Positions 16,058 through 22,369 of a stretch of 38,778 nucleotides of DNA are shown here, one piece after another. Numbering within the stretch: position 1 is the first letter of the stretch; each line of letters opens with the position of its first letter. The position numbers were made by a program, and so were the translations under genes. The DNA is from a virus. The notes below the pieces were generated by a model. The model was not told the DNA's origin, searched no databases, and saw only the letters and a list, made by a program, of their open reading frames with translations. Where the stretch lies: positions 1-38,778 of the IMG/VR virus record IMGVR_UViG_3300022542_000649; one strand, given 5' to 3'.

Positions 16058-16304
16058 TGAAAGCCACCTGCATAATTCTCTCGGCTATACGAGCTGCTTT
16101 GATCGGACCTCGAAACCAGATGTAAAGTAACGAACCTCTTCGGAACATGGGACTCTTACTTCCAATCTCCCAATTCGATATTGTCTTTTGACTCACTCCC
16201 AGTAATTCCCCGAAAGCCGCTTGACTCAATCCCAGTTCGAATCTAATTTCGTTGATTTCATGCTGAGCTCTTATTTCTCTAGGGTGTCTTATTGCTATAT
16301 TCAT
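16050..16304 (-). CDS. XRE-family helix-turn-helix regulator
   Basis: An 84-residue protein with a clear HTH at about residues 23-50 (LGLSQAAFGELLGVSQKTIS, then NWEIGSKSP), the Cro/C1-type fold. It is translated just before the methyltransferase with an eight-base overlap, so it may control it, as small control proteins do, or play another regulatory role. Confidence 0.8.
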   Translation of the reverse strand: MNIAIRHPREIRAQHEINEIRFELGLSQAAFGELLGVSQKTISNWEIGSKSPMFRRGSLLYIWFRGPIKAARIAERIMQVAFSE

Positions 16305-16519
16305 TCCAGCAATTCCTTAGCGTCGTCGGAGAGATTGTTGAATGCCACGCATGATTCAACAGACCATTCGCTTGTTGGATTCCCCTCAAATGTTTCTAGG
16401 CATTCCGCAAACTCCCTAATCACACGAGCCATACGCCTGATGTCCTCATCCTTTTCTCTTTCTTCCCAAGCCTCAAGCTCACTTAACCAATCATTTTTGA
16501 TCTTGCTGACTTTACCCAT
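16301..16519 (-). CDS. Small protein, paralogue of the 23502 gene
   Basis: A 72-residue acidic protein. NDWLSELE, RMARVIREFAE and NLSDDAKELLE each have a counterpart in the rightward gene at 23502-23717 (NDWLSNVE, RMARVLRELAK, NLSDDAKELVK). The start is ATG 16519 behind GGAGGACTA. The two copies lie on opposite arms. Function unknown. Confidence 0.65.
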   Translation of the reverse strand: MGKVSKIKNDWLSELEAWEEREKDEDIRRMARVIREFAECLETFEGNPTSEWSVESCVAFNNLSDDAKELLE

Positions 16520-16528
16520 TAGTCCTCC

Positions 16529-16663
16529 TTACCCAATCAACCTTATCAAGCATACTATGATGCAGGCCCACATCGGGATACTGATTAGCAATCCTAGACA
16601 GCAACCTTTAGCAGCCCTGCGTGACTCTTCGATGTCAGTGGAGAGCTGTTCTTCGTAATTCAT
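16529..16663 (-). CDS. Small membrane protein (44 aa)
   Basis: MNYEEQLSTDIEESRRAAKG precedes one strongly hydrophobic helix (about residues 21-43) with three Cys. The start ATG 16663 overlaps the stop of the upstream gene, and the stop is followed directly by the ribosome site of the next gene. It fits the string of tiny coupled early genes. Likely a single-pass inner-membrane protein. Confidence 0.55.
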   Translation of the reverse strand: MNYEEQLSTDIEESRRAAKGCCLGLLISIPMWACIIVCLIRLIG

Positions 16664-16845
16664 TCGTCATCTCCCGATAACCCTTCCGCGATGCACTTAG
16701 CCTTTCTCAGATGTTCAGCCAAGATTAGAAATTCCGCTGGTTGGTCTCCACGAATCAGAGGCCTCACGAAAGCCAGAGCCTTCGCAATATGCTCTCTAAC
16801 TTGCCCCATGAACTCCAGGATTGTCTCTTCGCTTACTTCAGTCAT
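16660..16845 (-). CDS. Small helical hypothetical protein
   Basis: A 61-residue protein (ILEFMGQVREHIAKALAFVR) starting at ATG 16845, which overlaps the helicase stop as ATGA. Translational coupling to the helicase suggests a role in early infection. Not recognised. Confidence 0.6.
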   Translation of the reverse strand: MTEVSEETILEFMGQVREHIAKALAFVRPLIRGDQPAEFLILAEHLRKAKCIAEGLSGDDE

Positions 16846-18119
16846 GGCAAACTCCCTTGTCGCGGTTTTGGTTCAAATCGCTTTTGCGAACCTCGCAGAA
16901 TAAGTGGGATCTTCAAATACATGTCTGCTTCCCGGGCCTTGGTGAACATGAGCTCACGAGCAGTCGTCCCAGGGTACTTGTCATCTGACGGAACTTGTAG
17001 TAAAGATATGACATCTGCATCGTACACTTTTTGCCCGCTCCCCCGCCCCCCCGCCATCCCCCGCTCGCCGCGCAGACCGGCCTTATTCAAAGTCTCCACA
17101 ACTATCATCGCTACTCCCATCTTAGCAATGTCGTGCAACGAACGTGATATTTTTATCTCCCGAGAAATCTCGCTTTCTGCTGGATCTTTCAACAACCCGG
17201 CATAGTCCACAATCACCCATTCAATCCCATATTCGTCTATCAATCGAGCAACGTCAGCCCGCATTGTCGTTGTATTCCATTCCGTAGAATCGGAGATGAA
17301 CACCGGTGCATATTCGATTGTTTCAACTGCCTCCATAAAGCGCCTTTGCTCTTCCATCGACAACTTGCCAGACCGAACCTTGCGGTATTCAATCTTAGAC
17401 AGGGCGCACAACGCCCGCCGAATGATAGCCTCTTCGCTCATCTCAAGATGGTACATTACCCCAGGCGATTTCCCCACAATCTGTTCATTCCAGAATTGCA
17501 CTCCAGCCATTTGATAACCCAGTTGGGTGCTGAATATGCTTTTACCAACTCCCGGGTCGCCGGCAATCATGAACGTCTCGCCTTTGTGTATACCGCCGAG
17601 CTCATGATCGATCGCCCCTATCCCGCTACGTATTCCCCAAACATCCCGCGGATTGGCATACGCTTCCAAGAATTCATCTACCACGTGGCTGATCCCTGCC
17701 TCACGCGCCTGACTTGGTCCACGGGCATACTGAAAACTATCAGCCTGCAGGTTTGCTACTATCTCGCTAACCTCTTTACTGTCACTTATTGATTTGGCCG
17801 CTACCTCGAGCACTCTCATTAATCCCCGACGATGTGCTAAGTCAACAACCCTCTTGGCATATTCCGGAGCTGCCAAAGTCGAAGTAGTTGAAATGAGTTC
17901 GGTGAGATATGCTATCTGAGTGAGGTCTCCCAGCTTGGCGATCAGCGTTTCGATTGTCACTGGCCTGCGTTCGGCAGTCATGCTCTTGATTGCCCGCCAT
18001 ATTGGTCGATGGTCTATCAGATGAAAATGTTCTATCTCGACTTCTGTTTCCACATGCCCAACAAGTGCCGCACCAATAACTTGCCTTTCAGCACTGTGGT
18101 CGAAGAGGTTAACGTTCAC
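16842..18119 (-). CDS. DnaB-type replicative helicase
   Basis: A 425-residue protein with the two-part DnaB plan. Residues 1 to about 110 form the helical N-terminal domain (SAERQVIGAALV, FHLIDHRPIWRAI). The RecA-like domain starts near 165 with SGIGAIDHELGG, Walker A GDPGVGKS at 187-194, and a Walker B strand WVIVDYAGLL. The late loop ETLNKAGLRGERG and DADVISLLQ match helicase motifs. It would unwind phage DNA ahead of the fork. The gene overlaps the initiator-like gene by four bases. A C-rich tract at 17041-17060 encodes a Gly/Arg loop. Confidence 0.88.
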   Translation of the reverse strand: MNVNLFDHSAERQVIGAALVGHVETEVEIEHFHLIDHRPIWRAIKSMTAERRPVTIETLIAKLGDLTQIAYLTELISTTSTLAAPEYAKRVVDLAHRRGLMRVLEVAAKSISDSKEVSEIVANLQADSFQYARGPSQAREAGISHVVDEFLEAYANPRDVWGIRSGIGAIDHELGGIHKGETFMIAGDPGVGKSIFSTQLGYQMAGVQFWNEQIVGKSPGVMYHLEMSEEAIIRRALCALSKIEYRKVRSGKLSMEEQRRFMEAVETIEYAPVFISDSTEWNTTTMRADVARLIDEYGIEWVIVDYAGLLKDPAESEISREIKISRSLHDIAKMGVAMIVVETLNKAGLRGERGMAGGRGSGQKVYDADVISLLQVPSDDKYPGTTARELMFTKAREADMYLKIPLILRGSQKRFEPKPRQGSLP

Positions 18120-18820
18120 GCGCTCACCTTTCTATATGCGTCTACCATCTTCTGTTCTGGGTTGCAGAAAACTTCCAAGAGTCCTTTGACGTTCTGCTTA
18201 TTCCAACCGCGCCCAATCCAATCATGGACTACGGTGCGCCAGCGCTGAACATCCGCAGGGTCGTCCCCCACGGTTTCGGCCACCTGTTTCCGCCAAGTTA
18301 TCGGTACATGAAGGTGAGCTTCGTCCCTATACTCAATGATGGCTGGATGGTCTAATAGTGGGTCGCGTGTGCTCTTTGCACGCGATTCTTTTAACTCAGT
18401 CTCGGTAGACTCAGTCTTAAGTACGTTTTGCCGCTCCGGCAATACTGATCGCGCCGCTACGGCAATACTGGCATCTTGCAGTTCTGCCGCTACGGCAATA
18501 CTGGCGGTTTCATCATCTAGTACCGCCACATGTGGTGGTTTGGTTAGGAAATACTCAGTAGACTTACCATAACGCTTGCGTCTTTCGAGGAGCTTGGCCC
18601 CTTCCAGCTTCTTAATGGCGTTCCTAATTCTGTGTTGTCCCCAACCTATATCCTTGCACATCGTTTCGTATTTCGGGAAAGCACAGCCCCGTTCATTGTT
18701 TGTGCGATACCGGAAGTACATAAATAAATAGACGGCATCGCTTCCGATTTCTGCCGCCATCTCAATTACACATTCTGGCATCTGAGTAAAAAAACCCCAT
18801 TCATCAAAGAACTCACTCAT
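18116..18820 (-). CDS. Replication initiator / helicase-loader-like protein with winged helix
   Basis: A 234-residue protein. Residues about 25-85 form a winged helix typical of phage replication proteins (CAFPKYETMCKDIGWGQHRIR, trimmed, then NAIKKLEGAKLLERR). The C-terminal part (about 180-225: DVQRWRTVVHDWIGRGWN, VKGLLEVF) resembles the DnaD-like or loader end that contacts the helicase. It is encoded directly before the helicase. The start ATG 18820 follows AGGAGAATAAG. Its leader contains a three-way-junction structure (18841-18914). Confidence 0.6.
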   Translation of the reverse strand: MSEFFDEWGFFTQMPECVIEMAAEIGSDAVYLFMYFRYRTNNERGCAFPKYETMCKDIGWGQHRIRNAIKKLEGAKLLERRKRYGKSTEYFLTKPPHVAVLDDETASIAVAAELQDASIAVAARSVLPERQNVLKTESTETELKESRAKSTRDPLLDHPAIIEYRDEAHLHVPITWRKQVAETVGDDPADVQRWRTVVHDWIGRGWNKQNVKGLLEVFCNPEQKMVDAYRKVSA

Positions 18821-18840
18821 CTTATTCTCCTAAATGAAAA

Positions 18841-18914
18841 CCTGCCGAGATCTGAGTAAGGGTGCTAACGGTACCCTCGGGTAAGGGTTTCGCCCTCACC
18901 CAGATCTCGACAGG
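18841..18914 (-). ncRNA. Three-way-junction RNA in leader of replication initiator gene
   Basis: In the leftward transcript a 14-bp closing stem (18901-18914 with 18841-18854) encloses two hairpins: 18893-18901 with 18879-18887 (loop CGAAA) and 18873-18877 with 18859-18863. The only imperfect pair in the closing stem and the only one in the first hairpin are G-U in the minus RNA but C-A on the plus strand. That is what selection for an RNA fold would leave. It lies about 20 bases before the gene start, within the 5' leader. A riboswitch-like or translational control role, or an origin structure, is possible; no known class was recognised. Confidence 0.55.
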
Positions 18915-18953
18915 CTTTGTTACCCGATACTGGCCCGTTAGAACCTCATTCAT

Positions 18954-18981
18954 ATTATACATACTTTTCAATTGAGCACAA
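18954..18981 (-). promoter_or_regulatory. Putative promoter for the replication genes
   Basis: Minus strand TTGTGC (18976-18981), 16 bases, perfect TATAAT (18954-18959). The -35 context TACTTGTGC begins like the TACTTGACAA of other putative promoters here. Transcription would start near 18947 and include the three-way junction. Confidence 0.55.
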
Positions 18982-19024
18982 GTAGTCCTTCAGAACAACC
19001 TCGCTTGAACGACTCTATAAGAAC

Positions 19025-19120
19025 CTAAAATCGGAATATGATCGGTGTGACGACCAACATTAAAAGGATTAGCAACCACGCTGCCAAAACAGCAATAATA
19101 AAAGTTTCACTTTTACTCAT
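19025..19120 (-). CDS. Tiny membrane peptide (31 aa)
   Basis: MSKSETF followed by a single hydrophobic helix to residue 28 and a final IFRF. The start ATG 19120 overlaps the stop of the winged-helix gene as CGATGA, with AGG eight bases upstream. One of several one-helix peptides in the early block. Function unknown. Confidence 0.45.
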   Translation of the reverse strand: MSKSETFIIAVLAAWLLILLMLVVTPIIFRF

Positions 19121-19416
19121 CGGAATAACCTCGCTTGAACGACTTGATAAGGAATCTCCAAATATCCGACTCGATGATTTGTCACCGGATCAACTGCAAA
19201 GTGTTCTTCCACCAGATCACCGTTCCCGATCAAGGCATTCACCCGGGCAGTCACAACATTGATCGGGTATCCAGTAAGTAATGCGATCTCCCGCCTGTTT
19301 CTGGGGAGCTGGTGTCGCTCCATGAATTCTAAGATCCTCATGCGCTGGGATTGTGCCCTACCCGATTTGACATGATCTAAGTAGGCTGCGCGGGAGGCTT
19401 GTTTAGGACCGGTCAT
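19117..19416 (-). CDS. Winged-helix DNA-binding protein
   Basis: A 99-residue protein. QSQRMRILEFMERHQL, RNRREIALLTGYPINVVTAR and VNALIGNGDLVEE form a winged helix, and YLEIPYQV follows. It resembles small phage transcription regulators. ATG 19416 was chosen over the TTG just before it. The ribosome site is weak. Confidence 0.65.
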   Translation of the reverse strand: MTGPKQASRAAYLDHVKSGRAQSQRMRILEFMERHQLPRNRREIALLTGYPINVVTARVNALIGNGDLVEEHFAVDPVTNHRVGYLEIPYQVVQARLFR

Positions 19417-19431
19417 CAAGAATGTTTCCAG

Positions 19432-19638
19432 TTAGCTATCACCATCATCAACATTCTCGCCAGTATTGAATACATTGCCCGAAATATTCGTATTCATAAT
19501 CCGCGTCGAGTGCATAAATGTGTCTAATGCTTTTCGCAACGTCTTTTGCTCCTGGCCCGCATCCAATATCGCCAGTATTGATTCGGCAACTGTCTGTACA
19601 GCCTCTTTCTCTATTGCTATCTTTATCATTGCGTCCAT
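19432..19638 (-). CDS. Small hypothetical protein
   Basis: A 68-residue protein with an N-terminal amphipathic helix (MIKIAIEKEAVQTVAESILA) and an Asn/Gly/Asp-rich end. The start ATG 19638 follows AAGGAGATTGAA. Not recognised. Confidence 0.6.
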   Translation of the reverse strand: MDAMIKIAIEKEAVQTVAESILAILDAGQEQKTLRKALDTFMHSTRIMNTNISGNVFNTGENVDDGDS

Positions 19639-19639
19639 T

Positions 19640-19813
19640 TCAATCTCCTTTGCCTTCTATCTCAGGCGGTTTTGGTTCCCAAACTAGACAATCCTTCACC
19701 TCTGACTCGAAGTTAGTCCGATAGCCATTCTCATGCCGTGGTCCCCACTTCAGAAAATTCACTGGGACTATCACAGCGTTTGCGGGTTTAGGGGATGATT
19801 GTTTATTGTCCAT
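19640..19813 (-). CDS. Small hypothetical protein
   Basis: A 57-residue protein (NAVIVPVNFLKWGPRHENGY, then CLVWEPKPPEIE). ATG 19813 was chosen because it follows the stop of the tiny membrane gene by one base; a GTG at 19828 is also open. It is one base from the next gene. Not recognised. Confidence 0.55.
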   Translation of the reverse strand: MDNKQSSPKPANAVIVPVNFLKWGPRHENGYRTNFESEVKDCLVWEPKPPEIEGKGD

Positions 19814-19814
19814 T

Positions 19815-19907
19815 TTAGATATAACCACTAATCCACAGTGTAGCTATTATGAATAAATAAAGCTCAATGCCTATAACTGATATGGCGCATATAGTCTGTT
19901 TATCCAT
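19815..19907 (-). CDS. Tiny membrane peptide (30 aa)
   Basis: MDKQTIC followed by one hydrophobic helix (residues 8-28). The start overlaps the stop of the 19900 gene, and the stop lies one base before the next ATG, so it fits the coupled chain of small genes. Function unknown. Confidence 0.4.
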   Translation of the reverse strand: MDKQTICAISVIGIELYLFIIATLWISGYI

Positions 19908-20121
19908 TATCTCTGAGGGTTTCAATCTGCAATTCTCTTAATCTTGTTACTTCGCTCCATGCTACTTGAGAATGTTTACACCAAGTCATTACGCTCTCTT
20001 GTAGTCTCTTCCTTTCAGCTTCAAGCCATTCGAGATAGTCCTTTTCAACTTCAACCATTTCTTCTGGTGGGCGTTGTTCTTGGTTCTCTAAGTGTGCTTC
20101 TAGTGCTTGCTCGCTCATCAT
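19900..20121 (-). CDS. Small coiled-coil protein
   Basis: A 73-residue, Glu-rich, fully helical protein (VEVEKDYLEWLEAERKRLQE). A double ATG (20121 and 20118) lies behind GAGGTGA. It is the first protein gene after the structured RNA elements on the leftward transcript. Function unknown. Confidence 0.65.
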   Translation of the reverse strand: MMSEQALEAHLENQEQRPPEEMVEVEKDYLEWLEAERKRLQESVMTWCKHSQVAWSEVTRLRELQIETLRDNG

Positions 20122-20138
20122 TCACCTCGTTATATTTT

Positions 20139-20190
20139 GGGACCAGCCCGCCGTCTAGGAGGAGTTCCAGGTCACGAGCGGGCGAGTCCC
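20139..20190 (-). ncRNA. Structured hairpin RNA element E1
   Basis: GGGAC-CA-GCCCGC (20139-20151) pairs with GCGGGC-GA-GTCCC (20178-20190), a 13-bp stem with one small internal loop and a 26-base apical loop. One of the two internal mismatches becomes G-U in the leftward RNA. No T-run follows on either strand. It lies just upstream of the 20121 gene start. Confidence 0.45.
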
Positions 20191-20216
20191 AGTTCAAGGA
20201 GAAGGATGCGCTGTTT

Positions 20217-20314
20217 CCTGACGCACCCCTTGGAGTAGACCAGTGTCCTTGAGAGAAGGCACGATTCATCGCGCAGTATGGCGCAATCTGATCTACTCCA
20301 AACGACGCGCCAGG
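20217..20314 (-). ncRNA. Three-way-junction RNA element E2
   Basis: In the leftward transcript an 8-bp outer stem (20307-20314 with 20217-20224), a 5x5 internal loop and a 14-bp stem (20288-20301 with 20230-20243) enclose two hairpins: GCGC-six bases-GCGC (20271-20284) and GTG/CCTT...AAGG/CAC (20243-20262). Both imperfect pairs in the long stems are G-U in the minus RNA and C-A on plus. The element starts three bases after the stop of the RHH gene and is not coding. It could be a cis-acting RNA of the early leftward transcript, for example an antitermination or processing signal; that is inference. Confidence 0.55.
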
Positions 20315-20316
20315 GA

Positions 20317-20493
20317 TTAAAATTTGCCATACTTGGTCGGCACAACCATTTCGGCATAAGCCTTGCGTATGAGCATACGAATCGTGGCTGACATCTTCTC
20401 GCCAACCTGCCCGCAGATTTCATGTAATTGCCGGCGTTCTTTCTCTGTCATCCGCACTCGCAACATATAGATTTTCTTCTCGTTTTCATTCAT
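20317..20493 (-). CDS. Ribbon-helix-helix repressor (58 aa)
   Basis: A short Arc/CopG-type regulator. A beta strand KIYMLRVRMT (residues 7-16) is followed by two helices (EKERRQLHEICGQV and SATIRMLIRKAY), the RHH plan in which a dimer's paired strands read the DNA major groove. The start ATG 20493 lies about three bases after the inferred start of transcription, with no ribosome site, so it is probably translated leaderless. It is divergent to another RHH-containing gene whose promoter -35 overlaps its own. It heads the leftward early transcript. Confidence 0.7.
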   Translation of the reverse strand: MNENEKKIYMLRVRMTEKERRQLHEICGQVGEKMSATIRMLIRKAYAEMVVPTKYGKF

Positions 20494-20502
20494 GGCATAA
20501 AT

Positions 20503-20531
20503 AGAATAGCATACTTTTTGCTACTTGACAA
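20503..20531 (-). promoter_or_regulatory. Putative leftward early promoter
   Basis: Minus strand TTGTCA (20526-20531), 17 bases, TATTCT (20503-20508). Its -35 lies on the opposite strand of the same palindrome ACTTGACAAGT (20523-20533) that holds the rightward -35, so the two promoters cannot be bound by polymerase at once without interference. Expected RNA start is near 20496. Confidence 0.5.
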
Positions 20532-20552
20532 GTACCAATTATCTGCTATACT
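20525..20552 (+). promoter_or_regulatory. Putative rightward early promoter
   Basis: TTGACA (20525-20530), 16 bases, TATACT (20547-20552; five of six). The inferred RNA start near 20559 is only seven bases before the ATG at 20566, and no Shine-Dalgarno is present. The context TACTTGACAA is shared with the tandem promoters at 13024 and 13129. Confidence 0.6.
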
Positions 20553-20565
20553 GTAGCTACAAATC

Positions 20566-21042
20566 ATGAATAAGACTGAACACTTACACATTAGGGCTAG
20601 TCGAGAAGACAAGGATAAGTTAGCTACAATTGCTAAGAGACTTGGTTTGAATATGTCTAGGGCACTTATTGTTGCGATTGAATTTGCATCGGAAAGTCCA
20701 GAATTTCCAGAATTCATGAGGATGCTTGAAGAAAATGATAAGGAGCTCAGATTAAGGGCTTTGAAATTAAAATCTCAAGGATATACATATCAGGAATTAG
20801 CAGACTCGATGAATAAGTCAACAGGATACATAAATTATCTGATTGGACCTGACAAATATACGCGTAAAGAAATATTAAATCAGCGCAATAACCAATGTTA
20901 TTTTTGTGGTCTGAATCATAAATCTCTACACTTGCATCATATTGATTATTCGCTGAAACCACTATTGATACCATTGTGTCCTTCATGTCATCGTAAATTA
21001 GAGTGGGTATTGAAATGGTCAACACAAGAAAGGAAACGGTGA
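20566..21042 (+). CDS. RHH-HTH-HNH fusion protein
   Basis: A 158-residue protein with three visible parts. Residues 5-40 are a ribbon-helix-helix (EHLHIRASREDKDKLATIAK). Residues 62-93 are a helix-turn-helix (SQGYTYQELADSMNKSTGYI). Residues 111-145 are an HNH-type metal site: C111xxC114, HLHHID at 122-127, and C138xxCH142. HNH proteins nick or cut DNA; joined to two DNA-binding parts this could be a site-specific nuclease or a regulator. The gene is clearly richer in A+T than its neighbours, which suggests recent arrival. It is probably leaderless and first in the rightward operon. Confidence 0.7.
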   Translation: MNKTEHLHIRASREDKDKLATIAKRLGLNMSRALIVAIEFASESPEFPEFMRMLEENDKELRLRALKLKSQGYTYQELADSMNKSTGYINYLIGPDKYTRKEILNQRNNQCYFCGLNHKSLHLHHIDYSLKPLLIPLCPSCHRKLEWVLKWSTQERKR

Positions 21043-21308
21043 ACAAGATGCCACTTAGAAAGCCCAATATAGAGAAGACAGCCAGCGAGCTTACTGAAAA
21101 ACTGGCTGATGCAGCCCGAGCTCCTCTTATCAACCACCTCAAGCAATTGGCACTGGAGAAAAGGCGATTGCAGGAGGCGGCATATTGGCTACTCTTTGAG
21201 ATCTATCTATCCGAGTTTGAAATGGTTGAAGGGATAAATCAGCATCCAGACGGCCTGACATTTGATCAGTGGTTAGTCCAGCGCATGAGGAAAGAACTTA
21301 CACAATGA
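21039..21308 (+). CDS. Small helical hypothetical protein
   Basis: An 89-residue protein (TASELTEKLADAARAPLINH, QLALEKRRLQEAAYWLL). GTG 21039 was chosen since it overlaps the previous stop as GTGA and has AAAGGAAA just upstream; ATG 21048 is the alternative. Its stop overlaps the peptidase start. Function unknown. Confidence 0.6.
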   Translation: MNKMPLRKPNIEKTASELTEKLADAARAPLINHLKQLALEKRRLQEAAYWLLFEIYLSEFEMVEGINQHPDGLTFDQWLVQRMRKELTQ

Positions 21309-21736
21309 AAAACAAGACGAGCTGGAAGCGCATTACCCATAGCTTCAACTGCATTATGGAACTATTAGAAACTCCCCCTATTCAGTTGTTGCGCCCAAGT
21401 GAATTCAAGAAAATAACTGGCGTTTCGCTTAACGCATACGTCGGGCGCTGTCACCATCATACGCAATCTATAACTACAAAACGAAACATGCCCCTGAACG
21501 AAATCAAACATACAATCTGGCACGAAATAGGACATGTACTATTTCGTTCAAAACCCCATTGGTGGATTGAACTATACGCTGATGTTATGTCGAAACATTG
21601 TGGATATAAACGTTATGCCCCTAAATATGGTAAATCCAAATCAATCATGCCGCCGCGAACTAAACTTCTTGAACTGTCAGTGCGAGCAGGAAGGAGATTA
21701 GTCCAGCGTGTTCGGAAGGAGATAATAGATGACTGA
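21305..21736 (+). CDS. HEIGH zinc metallopeptidase-like protein (ImmA/IrrE-like)
   Basis: A 143-residue protein from ATG 21305, which overlaps the previous stop as ATGA. H73-E74-I-G-H77 forms the zinc site, and a third ligand is likely E89 in WIELYAD. The HEIGH...ELYAD spacing matches ImmA/IrrE-type gluzincins, which cleave repressors of mobile elements, as well as other small peptidases. It lies one gene after an RHH-containing regulator, so one of the RHH proteins is a natural candidate substrate. That link is inference. Confidence 0.65.
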   Translation: MKNKTSWKRITHSFNCIMELLETPPIQLLRPSEFKKITGVSLNAYVGRCHHHTQSITTKRNMPLNEIKHTIWHEIGHVLFRSKPHWWIELYADVMSKHCGYKRYAPKYGKSKSIMPPRTKLLELSVRAGRRLVQRVRKEIIDD

Positions 21737-22013
21737 GCATACACCTACCTATAGAGATACCACCTGGAGAGCCGAACTGATGGGTAGCGAGGGGTGGGCG
21801 GTATTCGTCGGCCCCAGAATGTTGGCAAGTTGTTTGTGGGAACATCAAGCACGCTTCATCGTCACCTCTTGCAATTGCCATGCTGAATTGCTGGAGGCTT
21901 TGAAAGAAGCTAAAAATGTGTTGACTTCATTATGCACCCCCGATGAACAGCAAACCCTCAAAACCCTGAGTAATATAGTAAAAGCCATCCGCCACGCAAA
22001 GGAGCAAGCATGA
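21729..22013 (+). CDS. TPGPW-type phage protein, copy 1
   Basis: A 94-residue protein of the common phage group that begins MTEHTPGPW and contains an ARLIAAAPELLEALK-like motif. Here the start is MTEHTPTYRDTTW and the motif reads ARFIVTSCNCHAELLEALK, trimmed. The ribosome site AAGGAG lies seven bases before ATG 21729. A 53-base block (21852-21904) is identical to one in the next gene except for one base. Function of the group is not established. Confidence 0.7.
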   Translation: MTEHTPTYRDTTWRAELMGSEGWAVFVGPRMLASCLWEHQARFIVTSCNCHAELLEALKEAKNVLTSLCTPDEQQTLKTLSNIVKAIRHAKEQA

Positions 22014-22369
22014 TGACTGAGCATACTCCAGGACCTTGGGAAATAATAGGAAGAAGCATTTATCAAACCGAAACCGCCGGAGGCCGAGAGGTTATTCATG
22101 GCAGTGGTATTAAAGGACGCGACAGTGAGGATCGCAACAGAGAAGATGTAATTAAAGAAGCCGAAGCCAACGCCCGCTTCATCGTCACCGCTTGCAATTG
22201 CCATGCTGAATTGCTGGAGGCTTTGAAGCGTCTACGCCTTGCGGAGAAAGATTGCAATGCATTAAGTAACTGGGATGAGGGCTTTGAAGATTGGGCAGAC
22301 GTTGCCGAACTGAAAGAAGCACAGAAAGATGCAGACGAAGCCATCCGCCACGCAGAGGAGCAATCATGA
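22010..22369 (+). CDS. TPGPW-type phage protein, copy 2
   Basis: A 119-residue paralogue of the preceding gene with the intact HTPGPWEI start and ANARFIVTACNCHAELLEAL motif. Start, motif and 3' end are nearly identical in DNA between the copies while the parts between differ, as if exchanged by recombination. AAGGAGCAAGC precedes the double ATG at 22010/22013. Confidence 0.75.
   Translation: MMTEHTPGPWEIIGRSIYQTETAGGREVIHGSGIKGRDSEDRNREDVIKEAEANARFIVTACNCHAELLEALKRLRLAEKDCNALSNWDEGFEDWADVAELKEAQKDADEAIRHAEEQS

Noticed and set aside
16842-17100. Frameshift suspicion at the C-rich tract in the helicase gene
   Set aside because: The reading frame continues correctly on both sides with expected helicase motifs, so no error is needed.
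20139-20190. tRNA-like element (GGGAC...GTCCC with a TTC close by)
   Set aside because: No anticodon arm or T-arm of tRNA size can be drawn; it folds as one long hairpin.
20051-20423. Two minus-strand frames over the structured intergenic region and the RHH gene
   Set aside because: They run through stems of the RNA elements and overlap the RHH and 19900 genes out of frame, without a ribosome site.
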